Part shown: positions 35,101-46,438 of the stretch, one piece after another
Numbering within the stretch: position 1 is the first letter of the stretch
Layout: each line of letters opens with the position of its first letter
NCBI GenBank assembly: GCA_905250885.1
Contig: CAJNOQ010000056.1
Coordinates: forward strand, 23,328-87,327
Direction of reading: 5' to 3'
Source: Didymodactylos carnosus
Lineage: Eukaryota; Rotifera; Eurotatoria; Philodinida; Philodinidae
Length of the DNA stretch: 64,000 bases
Position numbers and translations under genes: made by a program
The notes under the pieces: model-generated
What the model was told of the DNA's origin: nothing
What the model saw: only the letters and a program-made list of their open reading frames with translations
Databases searched by the model: none

Positions 35101-38100
35101 CAGAAAACAAATTGGTGTATCAAACAAAAAAGCAAAAATGAAGAGAAAAAAAGAATACGTTAGTTAATATATAGAGAGAGAAAAAGAGAGAGAGAGAGAG
35201 AAACATATTTACCATATTAATACTTTTACACGATCGATAATTTTTTTATTATCAGTTGATCAATTTAGTTTGACATAGATTAATGAGAGCGTTCATTATA
35301 CATTATACATGTGATTTTCTCAGAAAATTTGTCCATGCTAAAGGTGTATGTGTGAAACAGAAAAAAAAATAAAAAATATGTCTTATTTTTATCTTATTCT
35401 TCAAGAAGAGATTTAAACGTTTACCTAATTGTCTAGAGTTTGTATAATAATAAATACTTTAATAGTTTCTTTCAAAGATCATTTTGTAACGATTAAACGA
35501 TTCTCCTGTTTTCTGAAAAAGCAATGTTTTATCTGTATGTCAAACTGCAGCATATTTTATAACTCTTGTTAATAAAAAGTGGGGAGCAATTTTCTTTTCG
35601 ACATATCCCAAAGTAGACAGAACAGCTGACTATTTTTTTATTATCTATTAGTATACTAAGAACCTTTTTTTTGTTTTCAATTAATTCTTTCATGATTCTA
35701 TCAAACAGCACGCAGAAACATTAAGATGGTTCCTTTAAGAGCGAGAATAAAAGCTTTAAACTAAGCTTCTTTGTCAATAGAATTAAAAACGCCATTCACA
35801 AAGAAGAACGAACGTATAGTTTTAACTAAAAGCTTAAATTTCCTTTTAACTAAAGTCGGTTTAACAAATTATAAGAAATGGTAATAGTTATTCTATTATA
35901 TCAGTGCTAACATTTATCAAGAATTTAATACTATCAAAGTATTACAGACAAATATATTGATTTGTACATACGTACTTCTGTAAATGAAACTGACCTACAT
36001 CTATATATGAAGAAAAGACATGTACAAAAAGACTTCTTTATAGTTTTTATTATTAGTTATTGCTATTATTATTATTATTATTCGTCTTTAGAAGTATATA
36101 GTAGAGCACAAATATAGTATGTTGTCTTTTTCAATGTATATGAATATTTTCATCATCATTTTTCTCCTATTTGCACATATACACATATCGTTGCGTTAAG
36201 AATAAAGGCAAATAAACTAATCACAGAAGAGAGAGAAGAAAATTGTAAAAAATTTTTTTTTTTTTTTACAAATATATTATTTAATATTAGTCACTTACAT
36301 ACATTTATACAAGTCTACTACAAGCGTGAATAGTTATGACCTTCTCTCTCCCTCTATTTTGTTAAAAATCTAAAATTTTAACTAAAATTTCAATTATTTA
36401 TTTAACATCATTTATGTCCTAGAAATACTATAAGAACAACCAAAGAATGAGAAAAAAAAAATGGTCAGCTGTTGTTGAAAGAAAAGATAAGCGATTGTTT
36501 GTTTATTTATTTATTTATTTGTTTTGTTTGTAAAAGAATAATTTTGTGTCTATGGCCTCTAACTCCTTCGGATTATATGAGTGTTACTGGATATATAGAA
36601 CTGTTTCAAAGTATTGATGAGATATTGTTTTCTATATGTCAGAAACTAATATATAGTGATAAGCGAACTTCTTATACTTGTACATCGTCTATTATGTCAA
36701 ATCAAAATGCATTAGTAGACAAGTTCTGTAAAAAAATCTAAAAATAGTTTCCTCCTGCATTTTATTTTAGCCACTTACTCTTTCAAAATAGAATATATCC
36801 AAATAGAATATAATAAGAGACTCTGAGAAAAAACTCATTAACAGTGAGTTTTTATTCTGAGAGAAGATTTATAAAGAGAAGACTGATTCTATACATATAC
36901 TCAGTAGTATTATTATTAAAGAATTTTTCCTCTCAAAAACTATCTACCATCACCTATCACTTCAGTTTTTTAAATATTCATCAAAATCAAGATTTAAACA
37001 ACAGTTTTATTTCTCTTGTGAATCTGTGTAGATGCTATTAATAGCATCGATAATCGATAGTTTTAAGATCTCAGGTTTGTTCAAGTGAGATAGATATTCG
37101 GTTTCTCAGAAAAAAACGAGTATTATTCGTATTTGTTCGTAGATCTTCCTTTCAAGAAAAGCTTTGAATTTAATTTTCTTCATATATTTCTGCATATAAC
37201 GATAACAATGAAATATAGTGTCACTCTAGGGGTTCAACAAAAGATATTGTAAATAACAAAGTAAACTGTGCTGAAGCTACCACGATTAGATAGTTGCTTT
37301 ATTCTTTTTTTTATTTTTGTTTTGATTACAAGAAATGATTCATTTTCAATAGATTCCATTTATTTCATAGACAGATTAGCAAAATCCGTCCAATAGTTTT
37401 ATCTTTGCTATAATTTGGAATGTGTTGCTTTGCTTTGAGTCATGTTTTCTCTGAAGTAATAAACTAAATAGCCAATGTTTTACATTTATTTTTAATATTT
37501 AGCGTAAAAAAAGAAATATGACTTTTTCCGCTTATAAAAAGAATCACGTAAAGTACGTGCTAAATGTAAATCATTCATTCGGAATTATTTAATGAGTCAA
37601 TCAAATTATCGACTTATGTTTTTGTTTTAGGTCATCTATTCTTTAAATACAAAAGCTGATGAACATGAAATAATTTTAAATAACCTCAAACAACAGTATG
37701 AACAAGAAAAATGTCAATTGGCGAAAGAAGCATCGAAAAAAGTCGCTGATTTACGTCAGCGTGTAGAAACTCTATCATTAAAAAAAAAAACACAAAGTTC
37801 AAGTTTGGAAGAAAAAATTTGTATTCTAGAACTTGAACGGTAGAATCTTTAGAAAAGAAAAAACTGCAAATTTTTAAAATATTTCAAACTATTTTTTTTC
37901 TATGTTATTTATGTTTTTTTAGACAATCTCAAAATGATGAAATAAGTCGTTTACAACAAGTGAGTAATGATCGTGAACGAACAATATCAGAAGAATTTCG
38001 AACAAAATTATCTCAAGTTAAACAACGATTAGAAAATATTAAAGAACAATTTACAATTAATTTTGATGAAAAATTAAAATCTTTAGAACAAAAACATCAA

Positions 38101-41100
38101 TATGATATTCAATTATTAAAAGAAAAACATCAGCATGAATTAGATTCATTAAAAAATGAATTGAAACAATTATATGATATTGAAATAACAGCACAAACAC
38201 AATATTATAATCAATCGGTTGAACTTTTACGAACAGAAAATAGAGAATTATGTGATAAATATGAACAACAACTACAAAATATTAGAGAACAAAAACAAAT
38301 AAATGAACGAGAAATTCAATATGAAAATGATTTACAAAAATTAACAAAAGAAATTCAATATAATCGTTTAGAACATGAAAGACAATTGAATGAAAAAAAT
38401 TTAGAATTAAAACAGAAAACAAATGAATGTGATCATTTAAGAAATGAATTAAAAGAAATTGAAAATAATTTACATTCAAGAAGCGAAAATATAAGTTCAT
38501 TAAATGAACAGGTATTGTAACTACTTCTCAATCTGAATTATTTGTACTTCAAATTGTTTTTGAATTTTACATACATCTGCTGATCTCACCTCGCAGATAG
38601 ATAGATGAATATACAGTCACTAGAATGGGGCGAAAAATCGTTTCGAATATCGAATTAGTACGAGACTAATGTGATATTTGTTAGGAAACTATTAATTTAG
38701 TCTTTATTAACAAAATTTTATTTTTTCTAACTATTCCTAGTAAAATTCCTGTGAGTTTTCTGATAGGAATCGAGATATATCCTACTAGGATTTCGCTTTG
38801 ATTTCTTAGGATCCTAACAAAATCCTAATGAAATCAGGTATACCCGAAAGTCATAGAATTTTCTAAGATACTGTTGGGATCTTAAACAAACTTAAGCGAA
38901 ATCCTAGTAGGATCCTAGCATTTTAGAATCCTATTAGAAAGTTATTAGGTGGATCATAAATGTTAGAATCCTGTAAGATCCTAGCAGGTAATAGACAGGA
39001 AGTGTGTAGGATATTGTCAAAAGATTCTTTTTAATAAAGCAGAAGTTACGGATATTAGCCTTACTTCCACATGTAGAATAAAAATTGATCTAATTTAGCG
39101 TTTGACAAAAACCTTTAAGATATTCTACTTTTTTTCTGACATTCTATAAAGAACAAAACATCGGTTCGCTAGATTTCAATAACAGCATTCTTTTTATTAT
39201 TCTTTTTGATTTATAATTTTGTTTAGTTAATGAAACAACGAATTGATTATGAGCATTTACATAATCGCTGTGAATTAACAACAACAGAATTAAATACGGT
39301 CAAAGAACGATTTAATAGACAATCAAATGATTTAGAAGAAAAACTGAGTGAGTTGAATTATAAAATACCATTGATAGTTTCTAGTGTAATTACTTGAATA
39401 GAAAAACTAAAAGAAACAAGAAAAAATAAGAAAATAAAATAGTTTTTAGATCAAGAAATAATGTTTCTTCTATGTTTTTGTACTTTTTAACTTAAGATCT
39501 TCATTGAACCTAGGACAGTTCACCGTTCGTTGAACAGAAGGTCGTCGATAACGAAAACTGTTTTTCAGTTCCTGTTCTTGAACTAGGAACGTTTGAATAG
39601 TTTACCTTCGTAGGAATAAGAAACGACTCACTAATTCTACTCCCTTCGAGTGAATATTAAAATACTTTTTGAATGGAAAACTGTTCGAAATGCCTGTGTT
39701 TCTAGTAATCTAGTAGCTTTCCTTCGCACAGTAGTGAATTTATATGGTTCATGATGAGTATAACTGCTTTATTTGACAGTATTCTTTTTTTCCGTACTTG
39801 TTTCTAAATAACAAAACGTCCAACATTCATCATTTATCTTTCAAAAATGTAATCTTCTCGCTGTGGCTGCTAAGACTAATGACAGTCGATCCTGTCTTGT
39901 TAAATTATTGGGTTAATGTATTTTCGCCAGCTGCGTCTAAAGCTTTAAAGATCATTTAAGACAGATAGGCAACGAAAAGTGCTCCATTGAGTTTCCAATC
40001 AGCTCTGAAAATACGAAGTCCTAGCGACTTTTAGTTTCTATTTCACAGCATTTCTACGGAAAGCTCAAAAAGAGCGTAGGGGTTACCGTTAGCAGATCGC
40101 TACGAACGAGACCATGCAACAGTTTCTCGTTCAAAAACAACTATCGTTCCCATTTGGATGAATTCGAACTAATGAATCGTTCCTTGTTTCTGAGAGCATG
40201 AACTGTTAGACTGTTCTTAGTTCAGAAGCAGGAACTGAAACAGTGAACTGTCATATGCGTAGAATCTTGACAAGAAAAATGTTGACGTGTGTACTGTTTT
40301 GTTATTTCTATTTTTCATGTTCTTTTTATAGAATTAACAGCAGAAAAAGATTTAATTAATCGGCAATTGAATACGGAATTAGCACAATGTAAAAAGCAAT
40401 TACAATTAAATATTGAACGTTTGAAACAGTTGGAATCTGAACGAAATGCACTTTTATCCAAAACAGAAACAACATCGAGTTTTCTTGAATTAAGAATTGT
40501 TGCACTCGACAAGGTATATATCAGACTATATGTACTTGATTAGAATATATCCCTATTAAATGTATTTTAGTCAAGTATGTGCGCAAATACTTGAATTAAC
40601 TAATGAGGATAGTACCTGTCAACTTGTCCATGTAAATTTATTTGTCAAGTAAAATGTAGGTACTGGGCTAACACAATACAAATAAATTTACTTGAAAAAG
40701 TTCTGTCAAGTACTTGTTTCATTTATTTTTCTTATGTATGTTATACATATCCTGGAGCTATTCTCTACTTTTGTAGAACAAAGACATGCACGTTCACTAA
40801 CTTTGTTCAACTCACGAGGAAACATTCCCAGGTGCCCCGCTCCGATTTCATTCGTTCATACATCATTCGATAGGGGGTCTCGAGTAGGTAAAAAGCCTAA
40901 AAGGATATCGGCCCATGACTCTTTAAGACCCGTTTTCTGTAAAACCAGTTTTTCAGAGCTGGGAGATGTCTCATTTTGATGAGAATTTCGCGGGCTACAA
41001 TCATGCCTTATTAACAAAGGTTTTGGTTATTCTGTTAGGGTTTCTGAAAAGCTGGTTTTACAGAAAACCGGGTCTTAAAGAGTCATGGGCCGATATCCTT

Positions 41101-44100
41101 TTAGGCTTTTTACCTACTCGAGACCCCCTATCGAATGATGTATGAACGAATGAAATCGGAGCGGGGCACCTGGGAATGTTTCCTCGTCAGTAGACAGACG
41201 TAAGCACTTATTTGATAAGTGTATAACGATTGATATTGTGATATTTATATACAACCAAATAAACTTTCCCGCTGAAGTCGCGGCGTGACTCACGCTAAAA
41301 ATTCACGGCAGGATCGTGTCCCGAGATCGCGGTAAGACTAGAAAAATAAGAGTCGGGATTCAGGATCACCGTTTTCTCACGATCAGCAAGTTTGGGTGCA
41401 AAACAAAAAGGTGAATGAATGAATTCATGCCGCGTCGGAATATTGCGTAGCGACTCCTCGAGAAACTATAAGACTCGTCTATGGGCCCAACGTGACAAAA
41501 CCTCTTAGCGTTGTTAGCGTAGTCATGAACAACGTTTTTTTAAAAAAGTTTAAAATTTATCCAAGATCGCGTCGCGACACCGTGAGTCAGCCGCGCTCGT
41601 GAAGCGACAGCGTGTCTCCACCATGATCGCGACGGGATAAGCGCGAATCCATAATGATCACGGACGCGATAGCGTGACAGACCGCAAATGAACGATTGGC
41701 TTGGGAACCGATCAATGCCAAAAGCAAAAAAGGATGATTGACTTGTCCAAGTACTTGGCTGAAGCAAGTCAAGTAACGACATTTGACAAGTTCTTGCTCA
41801 AATACTTGCCAAGTGCTTCACTTGTCACATACTTCCCAAAATACTCAAATAGTTGTACCAGGTACATTTATCAGAGATTGTTGATCAAAAAGAATGAAAA
41901 CAAAAAACACAACAAGAATCGAAGGTCTATATACCTACTTACTCTAAGCATGCCTGTTTAGTTAAACATCTTATACACAGTATGTGTTAAACCAGTAATC
42001 ATATTGATAATATCATACTTTAACAGAAACAGTTTCTTTTGGTTCGATTATAGATTGCCAGATACTTTATGTACTATCTGATTTTTTTTTTCTTCTTCTT
42101 GTTTTTTTTTTTTTGTTGTTGTTATCATGCAGCTTAGTCATTGCTACAATTAGATAATCCACGACTTAACAAAAAAATACACTTATCATGAATAGTTGAC
42201 CTTTTGTTTTGAATAATAATATACAAATATTTATAAACTCCAACGAGAAAATGTAAATTTATGACAGAAATAGGTCAAGTTTAGATTGAAAATATCTCGT
42301 CAAAACATTTTGATTAATTAATTTTTTTTGGTTTTATTAATAAAAAAAAAAAAAAATAATGTTTTTTCATAGGTGAAGAAAATTTATCTACATGTATAGT
42401 AAATAGACTGTTTTCTAATTTAGACAATTAATGAATTGACAAATGAAAAACAACAATTATTATTAAAATATGATAATGAATTAGCTGAATTACGTTTAAC
42501 TTATGATCAACAAGTGAAATTATGTAAAACAGAAATGCAAAATGAAATTGATCGATTAAAAGAAAATTTTAAACAAATATTGAAAGATGAACAAGAAAAA
42601 GCACATGCAAATCTTTTAGAACGAGAACAAGTAAAATATTTGATATTCTAGTTTTTTATTCTTTATTCTTTTGTTTTTTTTAACATATTATTTATATTTT
42701 TAATAGCAATTACGTGAACAATATGAAACTGAGAAAATTCAATTACTAAATGAATGGAAAAGTGAAATAAATTTAGAAAAATCTCAACAAGATGATGTTA
42801 AAATACAATTAAAAAATTTAAAAGAAAAATATCAAAATGAAGTAATAGTTATTTAGTTTAATAATCTATCTGATATATTTATGTTTTTTTTTCTTTTACT
42901 CTTATAACAGATACAAGATTTAAAACAACGTTTACAACTCATGGAAAAAGATTTTCATACTGCACAATTATCTATGACACAAATGGAATCAACAAATGTT
43001 GACTATAAAAATCAAATTGAAAAATTATTAATTACAATAGATGATGAAACAAAAACATCGTTACAAATAAAAGTATATTTATTTTTGATTGTCTTTTTAA
43101 TCATAAATTAAATATCTAAATTAATTTTAGTCTAAATATGATGATTTAAAATCTCAGTATGATGAATTAATAAATAGTTCAACAATAAAATTAAAAGAAG
43201 AATTAGAAAAATTATCTACACAATTGAATGACAAATGGTCAAAGACATTAAAGTATGTTGATATATTAAACTATATTCTATTTACTCACTACTTATTATA
43301 TAAAATATATTTGATTTGTGTTTAAGATCTGAATGTGAAAAAATTCGTCTTGAATTACTTCATCAAAAAGATGAAGAAAAAAATTTATCAATTGAAGAAT
43401 TAAAACGTTTAAAAGATAATGAATTATCATTGTTAAAAGAAAAATGGCATTTAAAATGTAAAGATTTAGAAAATCAAGTATGTAAATAAAAGTCTAAATG
43501 ATAAAAAAAAAAACAATAATCATCTATCTTCTTTTCTAGTTAGATAGTGTTAAAAATCAATTATTAAGTGAACAACAACGATATAAAGAAGAAACATTAG
43601 TGTCCCTAAAAAATGTTAATGAAGATAAAAAACGGACAATAAATGAATTTAATTTAAAAATTCAAGAATTAACAACACAAATACAACGTTTACAATCTCA
43701 AAATCAAGATGATTTATTTCAACAAAAAATACAAATTCAAAAAGAACATGTTGTACGTACATAATTAATTATTAATTCTATAGAAATAGAGATATATATG
43801 TTGATTGAAATAAATTTTTTCTTTTTTCATTTTATTCATAGCAACAATTAAATGAATTAAAAACTCAACAAATGGAAGATATTCGAGCACAACAACTTGC
43901 TCATAATAATCATTTAACAATGATAAGAAGTGAAGCAGAAAAAACAAAACATTTAGAATTGGAAAAGCAACATGCAAAATATCAAACAGATCTAGGTAAA
44001 CTTTTTTATCAATGAAAAATAATGGATCTATAAAGTAACTTTATTAGTCTATTCTCGTTTAATGAATAAATTGTTATTTAACAATCATTTGATAGTTACA

Positions 44101-46205
44101 AAAACGAAAAATAAACTTGTCAAGTTTAAAAATGAAAATTATTTTCTCTCTTTTAGAATCTTTCCATTGTCAGAAATCTATTTTAGACTCAAAACACTGG
44201 ATTCATTGAATGTTAGTCTTATGTATATTAAATTAGAGTAAAAAGTTAAGCTTTGGAAAACGTCAGTTTTTTCACAGTTCTTTGAGAAATAGTGATTAAA
44301 AAAAGTAGATGCTTCAAATGTCCACACTTCTCTTTTATTTTAAGCACCGAAAGACTTGGATTGGTTCAAAACTGATGGCAAGAGTTGTGACGAAAAGACA
44401 ATAGAGCAGGATTTTTAAAAATTTTTATTAAATATTTTTTTCAGAAGTTCGAAAAATGCATTTCTGATTCTTCGAAAATCTTTACTCTTCTCTAAAAATT
44501 AAGACAAAAATAAGAAATTTGGCTCTATTCAGTCGCAGCCACAAGTCTTCTTCTCATTTGAAGACCAACTCAACTCTTATGGTACTTGAAATAAAAGAAC
44601 AATATGAAAAGGAGCAACAGCTCAAAGCCAAACAGCTAAAAACGTGTTTTTAGAGTCCAAAAAAAAAGATGTATAATCGAAATGTGCTTTTATAAAAGTG
44701 GCTGTTTTTGACAAAAATTATCGAGACAACAATTAGGATGAAAGCTTCTGATGATCGAATTTCCTAAGTATTTTTGTGACATTCAACGTATATATTTTCA
44801 ACTTGATCGAGAGAAAATTTACAAAATAGTCGTCTTCAAGTGTAGTAAGCGTCAGTTCAAGTTTACAAGAATGTAACTAAAAAGTGTCTATAAAACAAAT
44901 TTATTCAGTACAAATTAAGTTGAGTTTAAAAGTAAAAAGTATCGTTTTTGAATGTTTTATAATTTTAGAAAATGTACAAAAAGATAATAAACAAAAATTT
45001 TTAAATGAAAAAGAAGAATTAACTCGTTCTCATGTTAAAGAAGTAGCCGCTATTCGTGCAGAATTAGAGCGTGCTATTGAAATTACTAAGATCAAGGTAC
45101 TATTTTGATTGTTATGTATATGTTTCTATTTCATGCACACATTTCACTTTTATATAGGAACGAGAAGCTGATTTACGTATTGAAGATTTAACATCCGATT
45201 TACAATCTAGACAAGATCGTGTTGATACATGTATGAAAGATTTGGGTGAATTACAATTATTGGTTGAAAATTTACGCGTAGAAATTGATAATCGCAGTAA
45301 AGAAATTCAACGAGTACGATCAGAAGCAAATAAAGAAATCAAGTAATGATTTATCTAGAAGAAAAATTTATTTAGTTAATATTCAAATATTGTGTTTAGA
45401 TCTCGAGAAGAAACATTAAATTCCATGAATGAACAAAAATTAAAAGAATTAAATTCAAAGCATACCAATGATCAACAACTCTTAATACAAGAGTTTACAA
45501 AAGCTCATGAAATGTTAAAAGCAAAAGTTAATGAATTACAAATACAGTAAGTAAAATCAAAATTAAAGTTCTATTCTGTCGTCTAAATAGTCTATATACT
45601 TACTGTTAACAAATGAAAAAGAACTATATCAACAAAAGTTTCTTTCTCATCTATAATCAATTCTAGATGTTTCAAGTATATTTTAGACTTGATCAAGCTG
45701 AACAACGTTATCGAAATCGTGAGTCAAGACCCGAAGATCTTGAATTAATAGCAAATTTACATCAAACAATTGTATCGTATCAAGATCAATTGAAGAAAAT
45801 TCATGTAGATTATTTTGTTTTTTCTTGATAAAAGTTTGTTTTCTCTGTAATATTAGGAAATTTGTGTTTTAGGAAGAAAAGAAACATTTAAAAATGGAAT
45901 TAGTCAATCGTGAGACGAATTTTAATAAAGTATTTTCAAATGCACCAACTTCAAATGTTGGTGTAATGAATCCACTATCGTTTAACACGAAATTTGTATG
46001 TTTTATCTAATATTCATTAGATATTGTTGTTTAATAGTGCTGTTTTTTTATTTAGGTTTCAAAAGCTGATGCATTACCATCTCGCCTTAAATCTCAATCA
46101 CCTAGACCGCCCCGATTGGATCCATTGCCCTCAACAACCGGTGTACCTCATGATTTAACACTCAATCCAAATAAACCATTACCACCAAAAAAATATGTGA
46201 AATGA
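29150..46205 (+). CDS. FAM184-family coiled-coil protein
   Basis: Eighteen phase-consistent exons: 29150-29341, 37631-37839, 37923-38511, 39227-39347, 40332-40513, 42424-42630, 42707-42841, 42911-43072, 43131-43252, 43327-43477, 43540-43752, 43842-43995, 44969-45096, 45158-45342, 45400-45546, 45687-45804, 45873-45995 and 46056-46205. The product is about 1095 residues, near the ~1140 of vertebrate FAM184A. The family signature DMHVKMSKKIAQLTK, continuing VIYSLNTKADEHE, sits across the exon 1-2 junction. The bulk is Lys/Glu/Gln-rich coiled coil. The conserved C-terminal motif MELVNRETNFNKVF is followed by GVMNPL, RLDPLP and a proline tail (NPNKPLPPKK). The molecular role of the family is poorly defined. 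Intron 1 is 8.3 kb and contains another gene on the opposite strand; most other introns are under 120 bp. A poly(A) signal AATAAA lies at 46389-46394. Confidence 0.93.
29342..30527. other. 5' part of FAM184 intron 1
   Basis: Intronic DNA downstream of the nested calcium sensor gene's stop. AT-rich; no gene or clear repeat seen. Confidence 0.5.
30528..31627 (-). CDS. Neuronal calcium sensor family protein 2, nested in FAM184 intron 1
   Basis: Five exons: 31627-31448, 31385-31288, 31220-31153, 31090-30944 and 30688-30528, giving 217 residues. The N-terminus MGAKGGKSK fits myristoylation. AWHAGFLKDCPSG marks the degenerate EF-hand 1 as in NCS proteins. EF-hand 2 (80-91, DSDGNGWIDFTE) is canonical. 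EF-hand 3 (116-127, DQNKDGQINRKD) has Asp at the last loop position. EF-hand 4 looks broken: the exon 4-5 join reads NKDDIVLRLEF, two residues short of a 12-residue loop. The tail after it is long and rich in Thr and Asn. Family membership is clear; the likely role is calcium-dependent signalling at membranes. The gene lies wholly in intron 1 of FAM184 on the other strand. Confidence 0.9.
32340..32460. repeat. Paired TATAAATCGATTTATA palindromes
   Basis: The palindrome TATAAATCGATTTATAA occurs twice about 65 bp apart, joined by AAGTTAAAATAATTATAAAT-type sequence that is itself inverted. It could form a cruciform; function unknown. Confidence 0.6.
35171..35201. repeat. GA microsatellite
   Basis: Interrupted run of AG dinucleotides in FAM184 intron 1. 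Confidence 0.8.
36064..36082. repeat. ATT microsatellite
   Basis: About six tandem ATT triplets in FAM184 intron 1. Confidence 0.75.
36500..36521. repeat. TTTA microsatellite
   Basis: About five tandem TTTA units in FAM184 intron 1. Confidence 0.75.
38690..39010. repeat. AATCCTA-rich inverted repeat in FAM184 intron 3
   Basis: CCTACTAGGATTTCGCTT near 38780 is mirrored by AAGCGAAATCCTAGTAGG near 38893. AATCCTA/TAGGATT motifs recur many times through about 320 bp. A degenerate palindromic element. Confidence 0.6.
39514..40252. repeat. Inverted-repeat element filling FAM184 intron 4
   Basis: Left end GACAGTTCAC and right end GTGAACTGTC are inverted, with further mirrored GTTCGTTGAAC, GTTCCTGTTCTTGAACTA and GGAACG motifs inside. 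About 740 bp of a 984-bp intron. No transposase seen; no clear target duplication. Confidence 0.6.
40814..41187. repeat. Foldback family A, copy 1
   Basis: Arms 40814-40957 and 41043-41187 are almost perfect reverse complements of about 144 bp around an 85-bp spacer. Shared stretches include ACGAGGAAACATTCCCAGG, CCTACTCGAGACCCCCTATC and GCCCATGACTCTTTAAGACC on one strand or the other. Related copies lie at 48.9 and 50.8 kb. No coding capacity. The near identity of the arms suggests recent insertion or arm conversion. Confidence 0.88.
41270..41690. repeat. CpG-rich block with GATCGCG/CGTGA motifs
   Basis: Strikingly GC- and CpG-rich against an AT-rich background, with GATCGCG, CGTGACTCACG and CGTGAGTCA motifs in both orientations. 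Overlapping frames of 60-86 codons here come from the base composition. Probably a repeat of foreign composition or the inside of a transposon. Confidence 0.5.
43996..44968. other. FAM184 intron 12
   Basis: 973-bp intron. No gene, and no convincing inverted repeat recognised. Confidence 0.45.
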
Positions 46206-46438
46206 TGAACGAATCTCAATCTTGGTTAGAATACAAAAGTTTTTTCTGCTACTATCAGGGAATCTTGAAATGAACAGAAAACACTGATAATTTTTTTGCC
46301 TTCATTTGTTTTTTTTAATGTATTTGTCAAATATTTTATTTTTATATAAATGTTATAGAATTTTTGTGTTTTGTACAAAAAAACGTATAATAAACAGATG
46401 ATACGAAAATTAAATAATGTTTATTTTTATTTTAAATA
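46206..46438. terminator. Shared tail-to-tail 3' region of FAM184 and STKLD1
   Basis: Only 233 bp separate the two stop codons. FAM184 has AATAAA at 46389-46394. Minus-strand AAATAAAA signals for STKLD1 lie around 46420-46435, so the two 3' UTRs probably abut or overlap. Confidence 0.6.

Larger units (their letters stand above)
31628..37630. other. 3' part of FAM184 intron 1
   Basis: Six kilobases of AT-rich intron including the upstream side of the nested calcium sensor gene. It contains paired ATAAATCGATTTAT palindromes (32340-32460) and several microsatellites. Reading frames up to 95 codons here are low-complexity. No second nested gene was recognised. Confidence 0.5.
40560..41870. repeat. 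Composite repeat in FAM184 intron 5
   Basis: CAAGTACTTG-type motifs cluster at 40560-40720 and again at 41735-41870. They flank a foldback element (40814-41187) and a CpG-rich block (41270-41690). The flanking clusters could be the ends of one larger insertion. The intron (40514-42423) has no exon in this stretch. Confidence 0.5.

Noticed and set aside
38282-38500. Antisense 72-codon frame inside FAM184 exon 3
   Set aside because: Phe/Leu/His-rich shadow of the Lys/Glu/Asn-rich coiled-coil coding strand.
41540-41782. Overlapping Arg/Ser-rich frames in the CpG-rich block
   Set aside because: Several frames are open together because of base composition; no motif and they lie inside a FAM184 intron.
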